A DNA stretch of 58,528 bases from assembly GCA_014191855.1 (NCBI GenBank), contig BJHF01000035.1, positions 1 to 58,528 of the forward strand, written 5' to 3'. The notes beneath the pieces were generated by a model. It searched no databases and was not told the origin of the DNA. It was given only the letters and a program-made list of their open reading frames with translations. This stretch comes from Deltaproteobacteria bacterium. Its GTDB lineage: Bacteria > Myxococcota_A > UBA796 > SXON01. Position 1 is the first letter of the stretch; each line of letters opens with the position of its first letter. Positions 39,586-47,690 of this stretch are shown here, one piece after another. The translations under genes were made by a program, and so were the position numbers.

Positions 39586-40941
39586 CTAGCGAATCGTCTT
39601 GCGCCGCGGTGCGCGCTTCTCGGGCGGGCGCTGGTCGGCGGACGCGAGCACGGCCACGGCCTCCGCAAACGGCGCGTTCGGATCGAGATCCCACCGCTCC
39701 ATCCCAAGGAACTTCCAGCCGGCGCTCATCCACTTCCCGATCTCGCGGGCGAGCGCCAGGGGGTTGCTCCCCTGCAGCGCGACGCGGCGCGGGTCCAGGC
39801 CTTGTACGGCTTCCACGACCCGCGCGCCCAGCTCCTTCCGGCCCGTATCGATCCACACCAGCGGGCGCCGGCCCATGAAGCGCGGCGACACGTCTTCGAT
39901 CGACTCCGGCCAGGAGAACGAGGCGAATTCGGCGGAGACGTCGTTTCGCGACGCATTTTCGATGGCTCGGGTGCGTGCCCGATCGTCTGTTTCCACGCCG
40001 AAGGCCCAGCCGGCCGCGCGTGCGAGGACGGCCGTGCGAACGCCGATGTGCGCCCCGAGGTCGAGCACCGCATCGCCAGGTTGCACGCCGAGCAGCCGCG
40101 GGGCTGCCTCCAGCATGTGGGCGTATGCGGGCAGGTGCCGCGGCAGGTTTTCTTCGCTGCCCATCCGGAACCGGAAGCCGGCGACGTTCCAGTCCAGCCC
40201 GTCGATCCCGTAGAGCTTCTGAAAGCCGAGCCCCAACCGGTCTTCTTCAACGGGCATCTCCGCTACCACGCCGCGCAGCTCCACCAGCGTAGAGGCCAGC
40301 GTGGGCGCCCAGGCGGCAACGGCCGGCTGGAAGCGCGCCACCTTTACGCCGACGAGGAGCTGCCCATCGACCTCGCGAGCCCGAAGGCCGAGAACCACCT
40401 CGTCGGTGCTCATCTCGGCGTGGCGCAGAGAGGCCGTCGCCGCGCCCATGAACGCCCGGATCGCCGGGCTGAGCTTCAGGCACATGGGGATCGCGACGAG
40501 TCCATCCCCCTCTCGTTGCGGCACGCCGATACGAGAGATCCCCTGCTCGGAGGCCCCCCAGAACACCCGAACCTCGGAGAGCTCGCCTTCAATCTGGTGA
40601 AGGGGCCCGGGATCGATGTCGAGGCCCACGCGGAAGAAGGCATCCGTCCACAGGGCAGCGTGCGCATCCTTCTGCCCGGCAGGATCAAGGTGCATCCATG
40701 GGCATCCGCCGCACGGCCCCCACTTTTCACACGGGGGCTTCACGCGCCGAGGGCTGCCGCGGCCGACCGTTCCCATCACCCGGGCGCGCACCTGCGACCC
40801 CTTCCGGCCAAAGACGCGCACCTTCACGGCTTCGCCAGGAATTCCGCCGAAGACCGCCATCTGCTGGTCCTCGCCGCTCACGTAGGCTTCGCCGCGGCTG
40901 AGCCAGCCTTCAGGGGTGACCACGTGAACGTCGGGATTCAT
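39586..40941 (-). CDS. RlmD/TrmA-like protein lacking the catalytic cysteine
   Basis: A 451-residue relative of 23S rRNA/tRNA m5U methyltransferases. The Fe-S cluster site is intact (CEKWGPCGGCPWMHL, with a later Cys in IPMCLKLSP), and the N-terminal region looks like a TRAM/OB domain (GIPGEAVKVRVFGRK). The SAM motif is altered (VLDLGAHIGVRTAVLA; usually VLDLYCGIG), DPPR reads DTGR, and the nucleophile motif SCNP reads GSNP (ALQGSNPLALARE). Without the Cys a standard m5U reaction is not expected. The C-terminal Glu of the family is perhaps kept (FAEAVAVL). It could act on another base or be an RNA-binding relic. The frame is intact, arguing against a pseudogene. Confidence 0.8.
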   Translation of the reverse strand: MNPDVHVVTPEGWLSRGEAYVSGEDQQMAVFGGIPGEAVKVRVFGRKGSQVRARVMGTVGRGSPRRVKPPCEKWGPCGGCPWMHLDPAGQKDAHAALWTDAFFRVGLDIDPGPLHQIEGELSEVRVFWGASEQGISRIGVPQREGDGLVAIPMCLKLSPAIRAFMGAATASLRHAEMSTDEVVLGLRAREVDGQLLVGVKVARFQPAVAAWAPTLASTLVELRGVVAEMPVEEDRLGLGFQKLYGIDGLDWNVAGFRFRMGSEENLPRHLPAYAHMLEAAPRLLGVQPGDAVLDLGAHIGVRTAVLARAAGWAFGVETDDRARTRAIENASRNDVSAEFASFSWPESIEDVSPRFMGRRPLVWIDTGRKELGARVVEAVQGLDPRRVALQGSNPLALAREIGKWMSAGWKFLGMERWDLDPNAPFAEAVAVLASADQRPPEKRAPRRKTIR

Positions 40942-40982
40942 GGTCGCCGCGCGGTATCACGGTGCGGCGATTTGGGGGCTAC

Positions 40983-43520
40983 ATGGGCCCCATGGAGCGA
41001 CTCCCCCTCCGCCGCTTCTGGCCCCTGTTCGTCCTCGCGGCGGTGCTCTGGTTCTGGCCCGTTTCCTGGTCGCTCTGGACGGACGAGTTCTTTTCGGCCG
41101 GTTTCGCGCACCGCTCGCTCCAGGCGGTGATCGACGGCGTGTCGAAAGACCGCCATCCCCCCTTGTTCTTCTTGGCCGTGCGCCTGTTCGGTGCCGTCGG
41201 CGACTCGGACAACGGACTGCGCGCGCTCTCCGGCGTGGCGATGCTTGGCGCGCTTGGGTTCACGCTCGATGCGGCGCGGCGTCACCTTTCGGAGCGCGCG
41301 GCGTGGGCGGTTGGCGCGTGGTTTGCCGCCTCGGCGGTTCCGGCGTTGTTCGCGCACACCCTGCGTATGTACGGGATGGTTGCGTTCGCGGGGGCGGCGA
41401 TGACCTGGGGCGCGCTCGAGGCGGCCACCGACGACGACGTTCGCGCGCGCCGCGGCCGGTGGGCGTTGGCCGTTGGCGGCATCGGCGCGTTCTGGACCCA
41501 CTACGCTGCCACGCTCGTCGGGTTGGCAGCGTTCATTGTGGCCTTCGCCGCGCTTCTGCTGCCGGGGCGCCCCGAGTCGGCGCGCGGCCGCATCTTCCCC
41601 CTGCTCGGCGCCGGTGCCGCGGTGGTCGTCGGCTGCTTACCGTGGTTGCTCGGCCCCTTTCGCGCGCAGTTCTCGGAGCGCGACCCGGTGGGCGCGATGG
41701 TGTGGGAGGTGTGGACCTATCTCTTCTGGAGCCCGAACGAGCGACTGGGCGCGCTCTCGTTCGTGGCCTGCTTCCTGGGGTTCGCGGGCGCGTTGTGGCT
41801 CGGGCGGAATGGGTCGCGTCCCGTTGCGACGTTCGCTGTGGTGTTCCTCCTCGCGATGGTCGTGCTGCCGTTCGCGATGTCGGCGAACGTGCCGGCGCGG
41901 CTCGTTCGCAACTACGTGGGGTTCTTCCCCGCAGCGGCGCTGTTCTCCGGGGCTGCGATCGATGCGTTGGTCTCGTTCGTGGCCCGGCGGATTCCCCGCG
42001 GCGAGGCCGCGTGGCTTGGCGCAGCCCTCGCGGCGGCGCTCACCTTGCCCGCAACCCTCCCGCTGCTGATGGAGCCCGTTCATCCTCAGGACATCAACAT
42101 CGGCCACGACTACCGGATCGAGGCCCAGGTGCTGGACCGCTTGATCCCCGCCGATGCCTCGGTGCGGTTCCAGCCCACCTACGTCGTCGAGCAGTTCGCG
42201 AGGTATGTGCCTGCGCTTCGTGATCGCGTCGGGAAAGGGAAGGCGGACTGGGCGCTCTTGACGTCCGGCGGCGCCGCGGACGGTTGCCTCGTGCTTCACG
42301 CATTCCGGGTGCGGGTGCAGGCGCCGGCCGCCACCTGCGCGGCCACCGTGGCCGCGTTGAGCGCGGAAGCCGACGCCACGGGCTACCCCGGCCTGCTGTT
42401 GGAACGCGCGGTTCGCTCAATCGAGGCCGGTAATCTCGACGCGGCGCGGGCCGACCTGGATCGCGTCCTCGCCCGCCCGCAGCGCTGGCCGGTCGCCTGG
42501 TTGTTCGCCGCGCAGCTCGCGGAGGCGCGTAAGGACGACGCTGCGGCGCTGGATGCCTACTCCCGGGCGCTCGCGCTCGCTCGTGCCTACGAGACGCCGG
42601 GCAAGGTGGTTTCGACCTTGTGGCGGAAGGTGGCCAAGCTACGCGAGGCGGGCGGCGATGCGGCGGGGGCGGCCTCCGCAACGGAGGCGTCCACCTGTGC
42701 GGCGGAGCGGGAGCCGATCTGGGCGTGCGGGGGGCCGCTCGCCTGGGCAACGCGGCCGGCGGAGGTTTTTGAGGCGGACGGGGAAGCTGCCGCAGAGAAG
42801 GTGGTGAAAGCGGAGAAGGGCGGGAAGCGGGGGAAGGGGCCGAAGTCAGAACCTGTGGCCGAGCAGGCGCCGCTGCCCGAGCCCCCCACCGACGCGGTCG
42901 AGGCGGACGACGACGAGGTGGGCGAGGAGCCTGTTCAGGCGGTCGTGCCCGTGAAACACGCGGACCGCGCCGAGCCGCTGCGGCCGCTGAAGCCTGCGGC
43001 GGGGCTCCCGGCGGTGAAGCCGGCGGCCGCCGCGAAGCCTCCGAAAGAAACCAAGCCCGCGCCGTCCGCCGCCGGCGCGCCCGCGGCCCGCGCGGGTGCT
43101 CCACGCGTACAGTACAGCTTCGCGGCTGGGCTTCCGGCCGGCTGGCTCACAGAGGGCGTCGTGACGCCAGAGGCCGGCGGCCTGCGAATCGGCGATGGCC
43201 ACGGCGGCGTCGGCACGGTGTGCTCGGCGCCGCTCCCCGCCTCCGGGCCGGTGATCGGCACCGTTACACGCGGCGTGATGGTGAACGCGGAGACGCCGCC
43301 GACCTGGTCCCGGATCGAGGCGCGAGCGCTGGGCGCCGACAAGAAGGTGCTCGCGGGCACCAAGCCCGAAAATCTGGGATCCAAGAAAGAAACCTCGGCC
43401 CCCGCGCCGGCCACGATCCGCTGGACGCCGCCCCCAGGCGCGGTGTCCTGGCGGCTGTGCGTGCGCACGACCGGGGCCGCGAACGGGTCTACGTTGTTGG
43501 TGGGGGTGGAGCTGGAGTGA
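40983..43520 (+). CDS. GT39/GT83-like membrane glycosyltransferase with TPR and C-terminal beta domain
   Basis: An 845-residue multidomain protein. Residues ~1-390 form a GT-C membrane region with about ten helices and the catalytic-loop acidic pair in LWTDEFFSAGFAHR, plus DRHPPLFFLAVRLFG, typical of lipid-linked sugar transferases (ArnT/PMT type). Residues ~460-570 form TPR-like helices (AARADLDRVLARPQRWPVAW, DDAAALDAYSRALALARAY). A Lys/Pro/Ala-rich linker (~600-705) leads to a C-terminal beta-sandwich (~710-845) resembling a carbohydrate-binding module. ATG at 40983 has GGGGG five bases upstream; GTG at 40962 is possible. Substrates are unknown. Confidence 0.82.
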   Translation: MGPMERLPLRRFWPLFVLAAVLWFWPVSWSLWTDEFFSAGFAHRSLQAVIDGVSKDRHPPLFFLAVRLFGAVGDSDNGLRALSGVAMLGALGFTLDAARRHLSERAAWAVGAWFAASAVPALFAHTLRMYGMVAFAGAAMTWGALEAATDDDVRARRGRWALAVGGIGAFWTHYAATLVGLAAFIVAFAALLLPGRPESARGRIFPLLGAGAAVVVGCLPWLLGPFRAQFSERDPVGAMVWEVWTYLFWSPNERLGALSFVACFLGFAGALWLGRNGSRPVATFAVVFLLAMVVLPFAMSANVPARLVRNYVGFFPAAALFSGAAIDALVSFVARRIPRGEAAWLGAALAAALTLPATLPLLMEPVHPQDINIGHDYRIEAQVLDRLIPADASVRFQPTYVVEQFARYVPALRDRVGKGKADWALLTSGGAADGCLVLHAFRVRVQAPAATCAATVAALSAEADATGYPGLLLERAVRSIEAGNLDAARADLDRVLARPQRWPVAWLFAAQLAEARKDDAAALDAYSRALALARAYETPGKVVSTLWRKVAKLREAGGDAAGAASATEASTCAAEREPIWACGGPLAWATRPAEVFEADGEAAAEKVVKAEKGGKRGKGPKSEPVAEQAPLPEPPTDAVEADDDEVGEEPVQAVVPVKHADRAEPLRPLKPAAGLPAVKPAAAAKPPKETKPAPSAAGAPAARAGAPRVQYSFAAGLPAGWLTEGVVTPEAGGLRIGDGHGGVGTVCSAPLPASGPVIGTVTRGVMVNAETPPTWSRIEARALGADKKVLAGTKPENLGSKKETSAPAPATIRWTPPPGAVSWRLCVRTTGAANGSTLLVGVELE

Positions 43521-43561
43521 GGGGGCGGCCTCCGATGGCGCCGCGAAGCGCCGCAACTCCC

Positions 43562-43582
43562 GCCCGGAACCGGCTACCGGGC
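43562..43582. terminator. Short hairpin between convergent membrane-protein genes
   Basis: GCCCGG (43562-43567) pairs with CCGGGC (43577-43582) around a 9-base loop, followed by CTTTCGCTT. It lies between convergent genes ending at 43520 and 43612 and may be a weak bidirectional terminator. Confidence 0.35.
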
Positions 43583-43611
43583 CTTTCGCTTCGCCCAAAC
43601 CTCCCCGCCGC

Positions 43612-45807
43612 TCACCCCCCGCACTCCCGCACCGAATAAAGCGAAAACCGAACGTTCTCCGAGCCGAAGTCCACCCAGCCGTCGCTGGTTGGAGCGGCTT
43701 CTCGCTCCGCGAGCGGCTCAAGCCCGCAGCGCTCGCCGGTCCATCGGCTGGCGAGGCGGTCGGCGCTGCCGCGGAACACGAGATCGCCCGGCTTGGGGGT
43801 GCCGGCCGTCCACGGAACCCAGGTCATACCCGTAGAAACGCTGAGCCAACGCCCGAAGGCGCCGTTGGGGTCCTGACCGTTGTCGTACCAGCCGCGGGGG
43901 GCGTCGGCGTCGAAGCGCAGGTCTACGGGGTCGGTGAGGCGGGGGCGGCCTTGCATCGCGGCGCCGGCGCGGGTTGGGAGTTCTTCGCGCAAGAATCGGT
44001 ATTCTTCCTCCCAAACCCAGGGGCGTGGCTGGGTGGGGGGCGCTCCGATCCCGACCGCGCCGATCCCGACGACCAGCGCGATTCCGGCGGCCGCGAGGCG
44101 CCGATCGGAGCTCCAGGCGCGAAGCAGTGTTTCCCCGCCCATCGCCGCCAGCGCGAGCGCCCATGCGGCAGAAGGCAAGGAAAAACGAAGCGGATCGGCC
44201 GCCGGGAGGTCCTTCGGCAGGTAGAGCGCGGTGGTTGCGACGAGGACGAGCGCCAGCCACGCGGCGATGCGCGGGGGCCGGGCGGTGGGGGCGGCCTGCA
44301 TCGTAAGCGCGATGAGCGCGAGGGCCACGGCAGCCGGCAGCACAAAGCGCAGCTCCCCCGGCACGAAGACGAGCGCGGTGACCGCCATGACCGCGCCGGC
44401 CCAGCGGAGCCCGCGCGTCGTGAGCGGAGAGAGCGAAGATGGCCCCTTCAACGTCGCGACCAACCCGAAGACGGCTACCGCGTACACTCCCACGGTGAGC
44501 CGCCCCCCCGCGCCGGTCCACGCCGCGGCCATCGAACGCCAGTCCCCCGGCTGAAGGAGGCGTACAAACTGGATCGGGCCGCTTCCTTGGGGCGGAGGCA
44601 GATAGGCCAGGCGGCTCCCCACCAGGAGGGCGCCCACCGCGAACGGCATCCACTGCCGACGAGCCAGGAGGGGGAGCAGCAGCACGCCGGCGGCGGGGAG
44701 CTGGTCGGGCCGGAGGTGGGCGAGCAGCGCGGCGGACAACACGGCAAACGCTGCGTCTGCGCGGGTCGTTCCGAGCACCGCAAAGCCAGCGAGAACCTGG
44801 AGAAGGCCAACGAGGACGGCGTGATCTTCAATGTGGGCGAGGGTAACGGCGTGGGGGAGGCAGGCCAGCCCGAACCCAGCCGCCGCCGCCGCATAGGCTG
44901 AGAAGCCGGCCCTGCGGCACAGGCCCCACAACACGGGCGCCGTGGCGGCCGAGGCCAGCAGGTTCACGTGGTGAACGATGTCGGAGGGAAGCGCAGGTCC
45001 GAAGCCGATTCGCTGGGTGAACTCGTGGATCAACCCGAAGAGCGATGGCCAGGTGTCGCCATAGTATCGGTCGAGGCTCCCCCGCCCGAAGGCGAGGCCG
45101 AGGCGCTCGTACGCGGCGTCTCCGCCGAGGAGCGCGGTGATGGGGGCGAAAACCACGCGCAGGGCGAGGGCCAGCGCGAAGATCGCAGCGGGCATCGCCA
45201 GCTCTCTCGGTTTGCGGCCGGCCGCGACCAGCGAGACCAGGGTGGCCACCATCCACGCGAGCACGACCACCTGCCCGGGGCGAAAACCAAACTGGGCGAA
45301 AGCGCGATTTCCTGGCGAGGCCCAGCCGGAGGTCGCGACGCTGGCGCCGCCCTCGGGTTGGCCGGAACCGCCGCCGGCACCGTCGTCCGTCACGGGCTCA
45401 CCATCGGGGCCGGGCGCATGAACCGGCGCCATCGCCGCCATCCGCGCGCGCAAAGGGAGCGCGGCCGTCGAGAGCCCTTCGCACGCCTGCTTCACCGGCG
45501 CTGGCACCGGGTCCAGCTCAAAACTCTCGTGGTCGTCATCCAGGTTCTTACGAACCTGAAGGGTGAGCCCGCCGCCCTGGCAGAAGCTCCCGGTCGGCGG
45601 TGCCCCCGCTTGGGAACCGGCGGCCTCGTCGGGCCCTCGGGGCCGCTCGGGTGTGACATCGATCCAGTAGCGTCCGCCTTCGCCCTCGATCTCGTAGCGC
45701 GCGAGATCCGGTCCCAGGTTCTCGCTAATCAGGCGGTTCCCCGCGGGCATCGGACCGAAGTCGTCCCAGGAGCCGGCGAGCGCCACCAGGGTCCAGGCGA
45801 GGAGCAT
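43612..45807 (-). CDS. Large polytopic membrane protein, GT-C-like
   Basis: A 731-residue membrane protein. The signal-like N-terminus (LLAWTLVALAGSW) precedes a soluble region of ~180 residues, then about twelve hydrophobic helices (~200-590), then a ~130-residue soluble C-terminal domain. The first loop after a helix carries GGDAAYERLGLAFGRG and GDTWPSLFGLIHEFT, similar to the acidic-loop region of GT-C enzymes, and helix-start patterns resemble the EpsG/DUF2029-like groups. No firm family motif is recognised. No ribosome site is clear before ATG 45807. It is divergent from htpG, 59 bp away, and convergent with the GT39-like gene. Confidence 0.65.
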   Translation of the reverse strand: MLLAWTLVALAGSWDDFGPMPAGNRLISENLGPDLARYEIEGEGGRYWIDVTPERPRGPDEAAGSQAGAPPTGSFCQGGGLTLQVRKNLDDDHESFELDPVPAPVKQACEGLSTAALPLRARMAAMAPVHAPGPDGEPVTDDGAGGGSGQPEGGASVATSGWASPGNRAFAQFGFRPGQVVVLAWMVATLVSLVAAGRKPRELAMPAAIFALALALRVVFAPITALLGGDAAYERLGLAFGRGSLDRYYGDTWPSLFGLIHEFTQRIGFGPALPSDIVHHVNLLASAATAPVLWGLCRRAGFSAYAAAAAGFGLACLPHAVTLAHIEDHAVLVGLLQVLAGFAVLGTTRADAAFAVLSAALLAHLRPDQLPAAGVLLLPLLARRQWMPFAVGALLVGSRLAYLPPPQGSGPIQFVRLLQPGDWRSMAAAWTGAGGRLTVGVYAVAVFGLVATLKGPSSLSPLTTRGLRWAGAVMAVTALVFVPGELRFVLPAAVALALIALTMQAAPTARPPRIAAWLALVLVATTALYLPKDLPAADPLRFSLPSAAWALALAAMGGETLLRAWSSDRRLAAAGIALVVGIGAVGIGAPPTQPRPWVWEEEYRFLREELPTRAGAAMQGRPRLTDPVDLRFDADAPRGWYDNGQDPNGAFGRWLSVSTGMTWVPWTAGTPKPGDLVFRGSADRLASRWTGERCGLEPLAEREAAPTSDGWVDFGSENVRFSLYSVRECGG

Positions 45808-45820
45808 CGGTTCGCGTAAC

Positions 45821-45849
45821 TTGACGCCCCCCCGCCCGGTGCCTACCCC
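45821..45849 (+). promoter_or_regulatory. Putative promoter of htpG
   Basis: TTGACG (45821-45826) and TACCCC (45844-45849) with a 17-bp spacer, 18 bases before the ATG. The -10 match is weak; no CIRCE or other heat-shock operator is visible in the 59-bp divergent gap. Confidence 0.3.
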
Positions 45850-45866
45850 TGCGCGCCGGAGACACC

Positions 45867-47687
45867 ATGGCCGAGACCCTTCCGTTCCAAGCCGAAGTCC
45901 GCCAACTGCTGGACCTCGTTGTACACAGCCTCTACTCCGACCGCGAGATCTTCCTGCGGGAGCTGATCTCCAACGCATCCGACGCGCTGGATCGCTCCCG
46001 AATTGCCGGCCTCACGCGCACCGATCTCATGGCCGCGGAGGGCGAGCCCCGCATCGAGATCGAGGTGAACCGCGATCGCGGCACCCTCACGATCCGCGAC
46101 AACGGCATCGGCCTCACGAAGGACCAGGCCGTTGAGCATCTCGGCACGATCGCGAAGTCGGGCACCAAGGCCTTCGCCGAGGCGCTCAAAGCGAAGGGCA
46201 ACAGCGCCGACGGCCTGATTGGTCAGTTCGGCGTGGGCTTCTACGCGAGCTTCATGGTGGCTCACAAGGTGGAGGTGCAGTCGCTCTCCGCGGAGCCGGG
46301 CGCCGAGCCCGTGATCTGGACCAGCGAGGGAACGGGCGAATTCACCATCGAGCCCGGCAGCCGCAGCACCCGGGGCACCGCCGTCACCCTGCACCTGCGC
46401 TCCGACTGCACGGAGTTCCTCGACACCTGGAAGGTCAAGGACATCGTGCGCAAGCACAGCGCCTTCGTCGCCTACCCGGTGATGTTGGAGGACGAGAAGC
46501 TCAACGAGCAGCAGGCGCTCTGGTCGCGCGACCCGGCCGAGGTCACCGAGGAGGAGTACAAGGCGTTCTACAAGCAGGCGCTCGGCGAGTGGCAGGAGCC
46601 GGCCACCTGGCTCCACTTCCGCGCCGAGGCCCCGCTCGAATACCAGGCGGTGCTCTACTTCCCCGGCGAGCGCCCGTTCGACCTCGACTATCCCGACGGA
46701 AAGCGCGGCGTTCGCCTCTTCCAGCGTCGTGTGCTGATTCAGGAAGCCAGCGACCAGTTCTTGCCGCGCTACCTGCGCTTCATCAAGGGCGTGATCGACG
46801 CACCGGAGGTGTCGCTCAACGTGAGCCGCGAGATCCTGCAGAACACGCCGGTGCTGCGCTCGATCCGCAACCAGGTGGTGAAGCGGGTGTTGCGTCGCCT
46901 GCGTGAGATGGGCCGCGAGGATGTGCCCGGGTACACGAAGCTGTGGGAGAACTTCGGCACGTCGATCAAGGAAGGCGTGGCGGAGGACAAGGACAATGTG
47001 GAGGCGATCACGCCGCTCCTGCGCTTCCGTACCACGGCGGGCGAAGAGTGGCGCGACCTCGCCCAGCTCAAGGCCGACATGAAAGAAGGCCAGAAGGAGC
47101 TTTGGTATCTCACCGGCATGGACCTCGGCCGCCTCCGCGCCTCGCCACAGCTCGAAGCCTTCCGCAAGAAGGGTTGGGAGGTGATCCTGCTCTCCGACCC
47201 GGTGGACGAGTGGGTGGTGATGAACCTCACCGAATACGACGGGGTAAAGCTCAAGAGCGCCGCGCGCGACGAGCTGGAGAAGGAGGACGACCCGATCGCG
47301 GAGGAGGCCCGCAAGCAGGCCGAGCCCTTCGCAACGTGGGTGGCCGAGCTGCTCGCAGGCACCGTTTCCGGCGTGCGCCCGTCGCGACGGCTCACCGACA
47401 GCCCGAGCGTGCTGGTGGACGAGGGCCACATGAGCGCGAACATGGAGCGAATCCTGCGCGCAACGCGGCAGGGCGGCGGGCCGAAAGCTTCGCGAGTGTT
47501 GGAGATCAACCCCGAACATCCGCTCGTGAAGCGCCTCGTGGCGCTGCATGGTGAGGGCAACACCGCGGAGGCCGAGCCGCTCGCCCGCCTGCTCCTCGAC
47601 TACGCCCAGCTCGCGGAGGGCCACGTGGAGGATGTCGCGGGGCTCACGGCGCGGTTGAGCGCGGTGATGTTGAAGGCGGCGGGGTAG
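45867..47687 (+). CDS. htpG: Molecular chaperone HtpG (Hsp90)
   Basis: A 606-residue bacterial Hsp90, an ATP-driven chaperone of the cytoplasm. The N-terminal GHKL ATPase is unmistakable: LLDLVVHSLYSDREIFLREL, ISNASDALD (ATP/Mg Asn), IRDNGIGL (DxGxG), LGTIAKSGTKAF and GQFGVGFYASFMVA. The middle-domain signature YLRFIKGVIDAPEVSLNVSR (with VS-N-SRE continuing) contains the catalytic Arg region. The C-terminal dimerisation domain is slightly short compared with the ~624 residues of E. coli HtpG. GGAGAC upstream supports ATG 45867. Confidence 0.98.
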   Translation: MAETLPFQAEVRQLLDLVVHSLYSDREIFLRELISNASDALDRSRIAGLTRTDLMAAEGEPRIEIEVNRDRGTLTIRDNGIGLTKDQAVEHLGTIAKSGTKAFAEALKAKGNSADGLIGQFGVGFYASFMVAHKVEVQSLSAEPGAEPVIWTSEGTGEFTIEPGSRSTRGTAVTLHLRSDCTEFLDTWKVKDIVRKHSAFVAYPVMLEDEKLNEQQALWSRDPAEVTEEEYKAFYKQALGEWQEPATWLHFRAEAPLEYQAVLYFPGERPFDLDYPDGKRGVRLFQRRVLIQEASDQFLPRYLRFIKGVIDAPEVSLNVSREILQNTPVLRSIRNQVVKRVLRRLREMGREDVPGYTKLWENFGTSIKEGVAEDKDNVEAITPLLRFRTTAGEEWRDLAQLKADMKEGQKELWYLTGMDLGRLRASPQLEAFRKKGWEVILLSDPVDEWVVMNLTEYDGVKLKSAARDELEKEDDPIAEEARKQAEPFATWVAELLAGTVSGVRPSRRLTDSPSVLVDEGHMSANMERILRATRQGGGPKASRVLEINPEHPLVKRLVALHGEGNTAEAEPLARLLLDYAQLAEGHVEDVAGLTARLSAVMLKAAG

Positions 47688-47690
47688 GGC

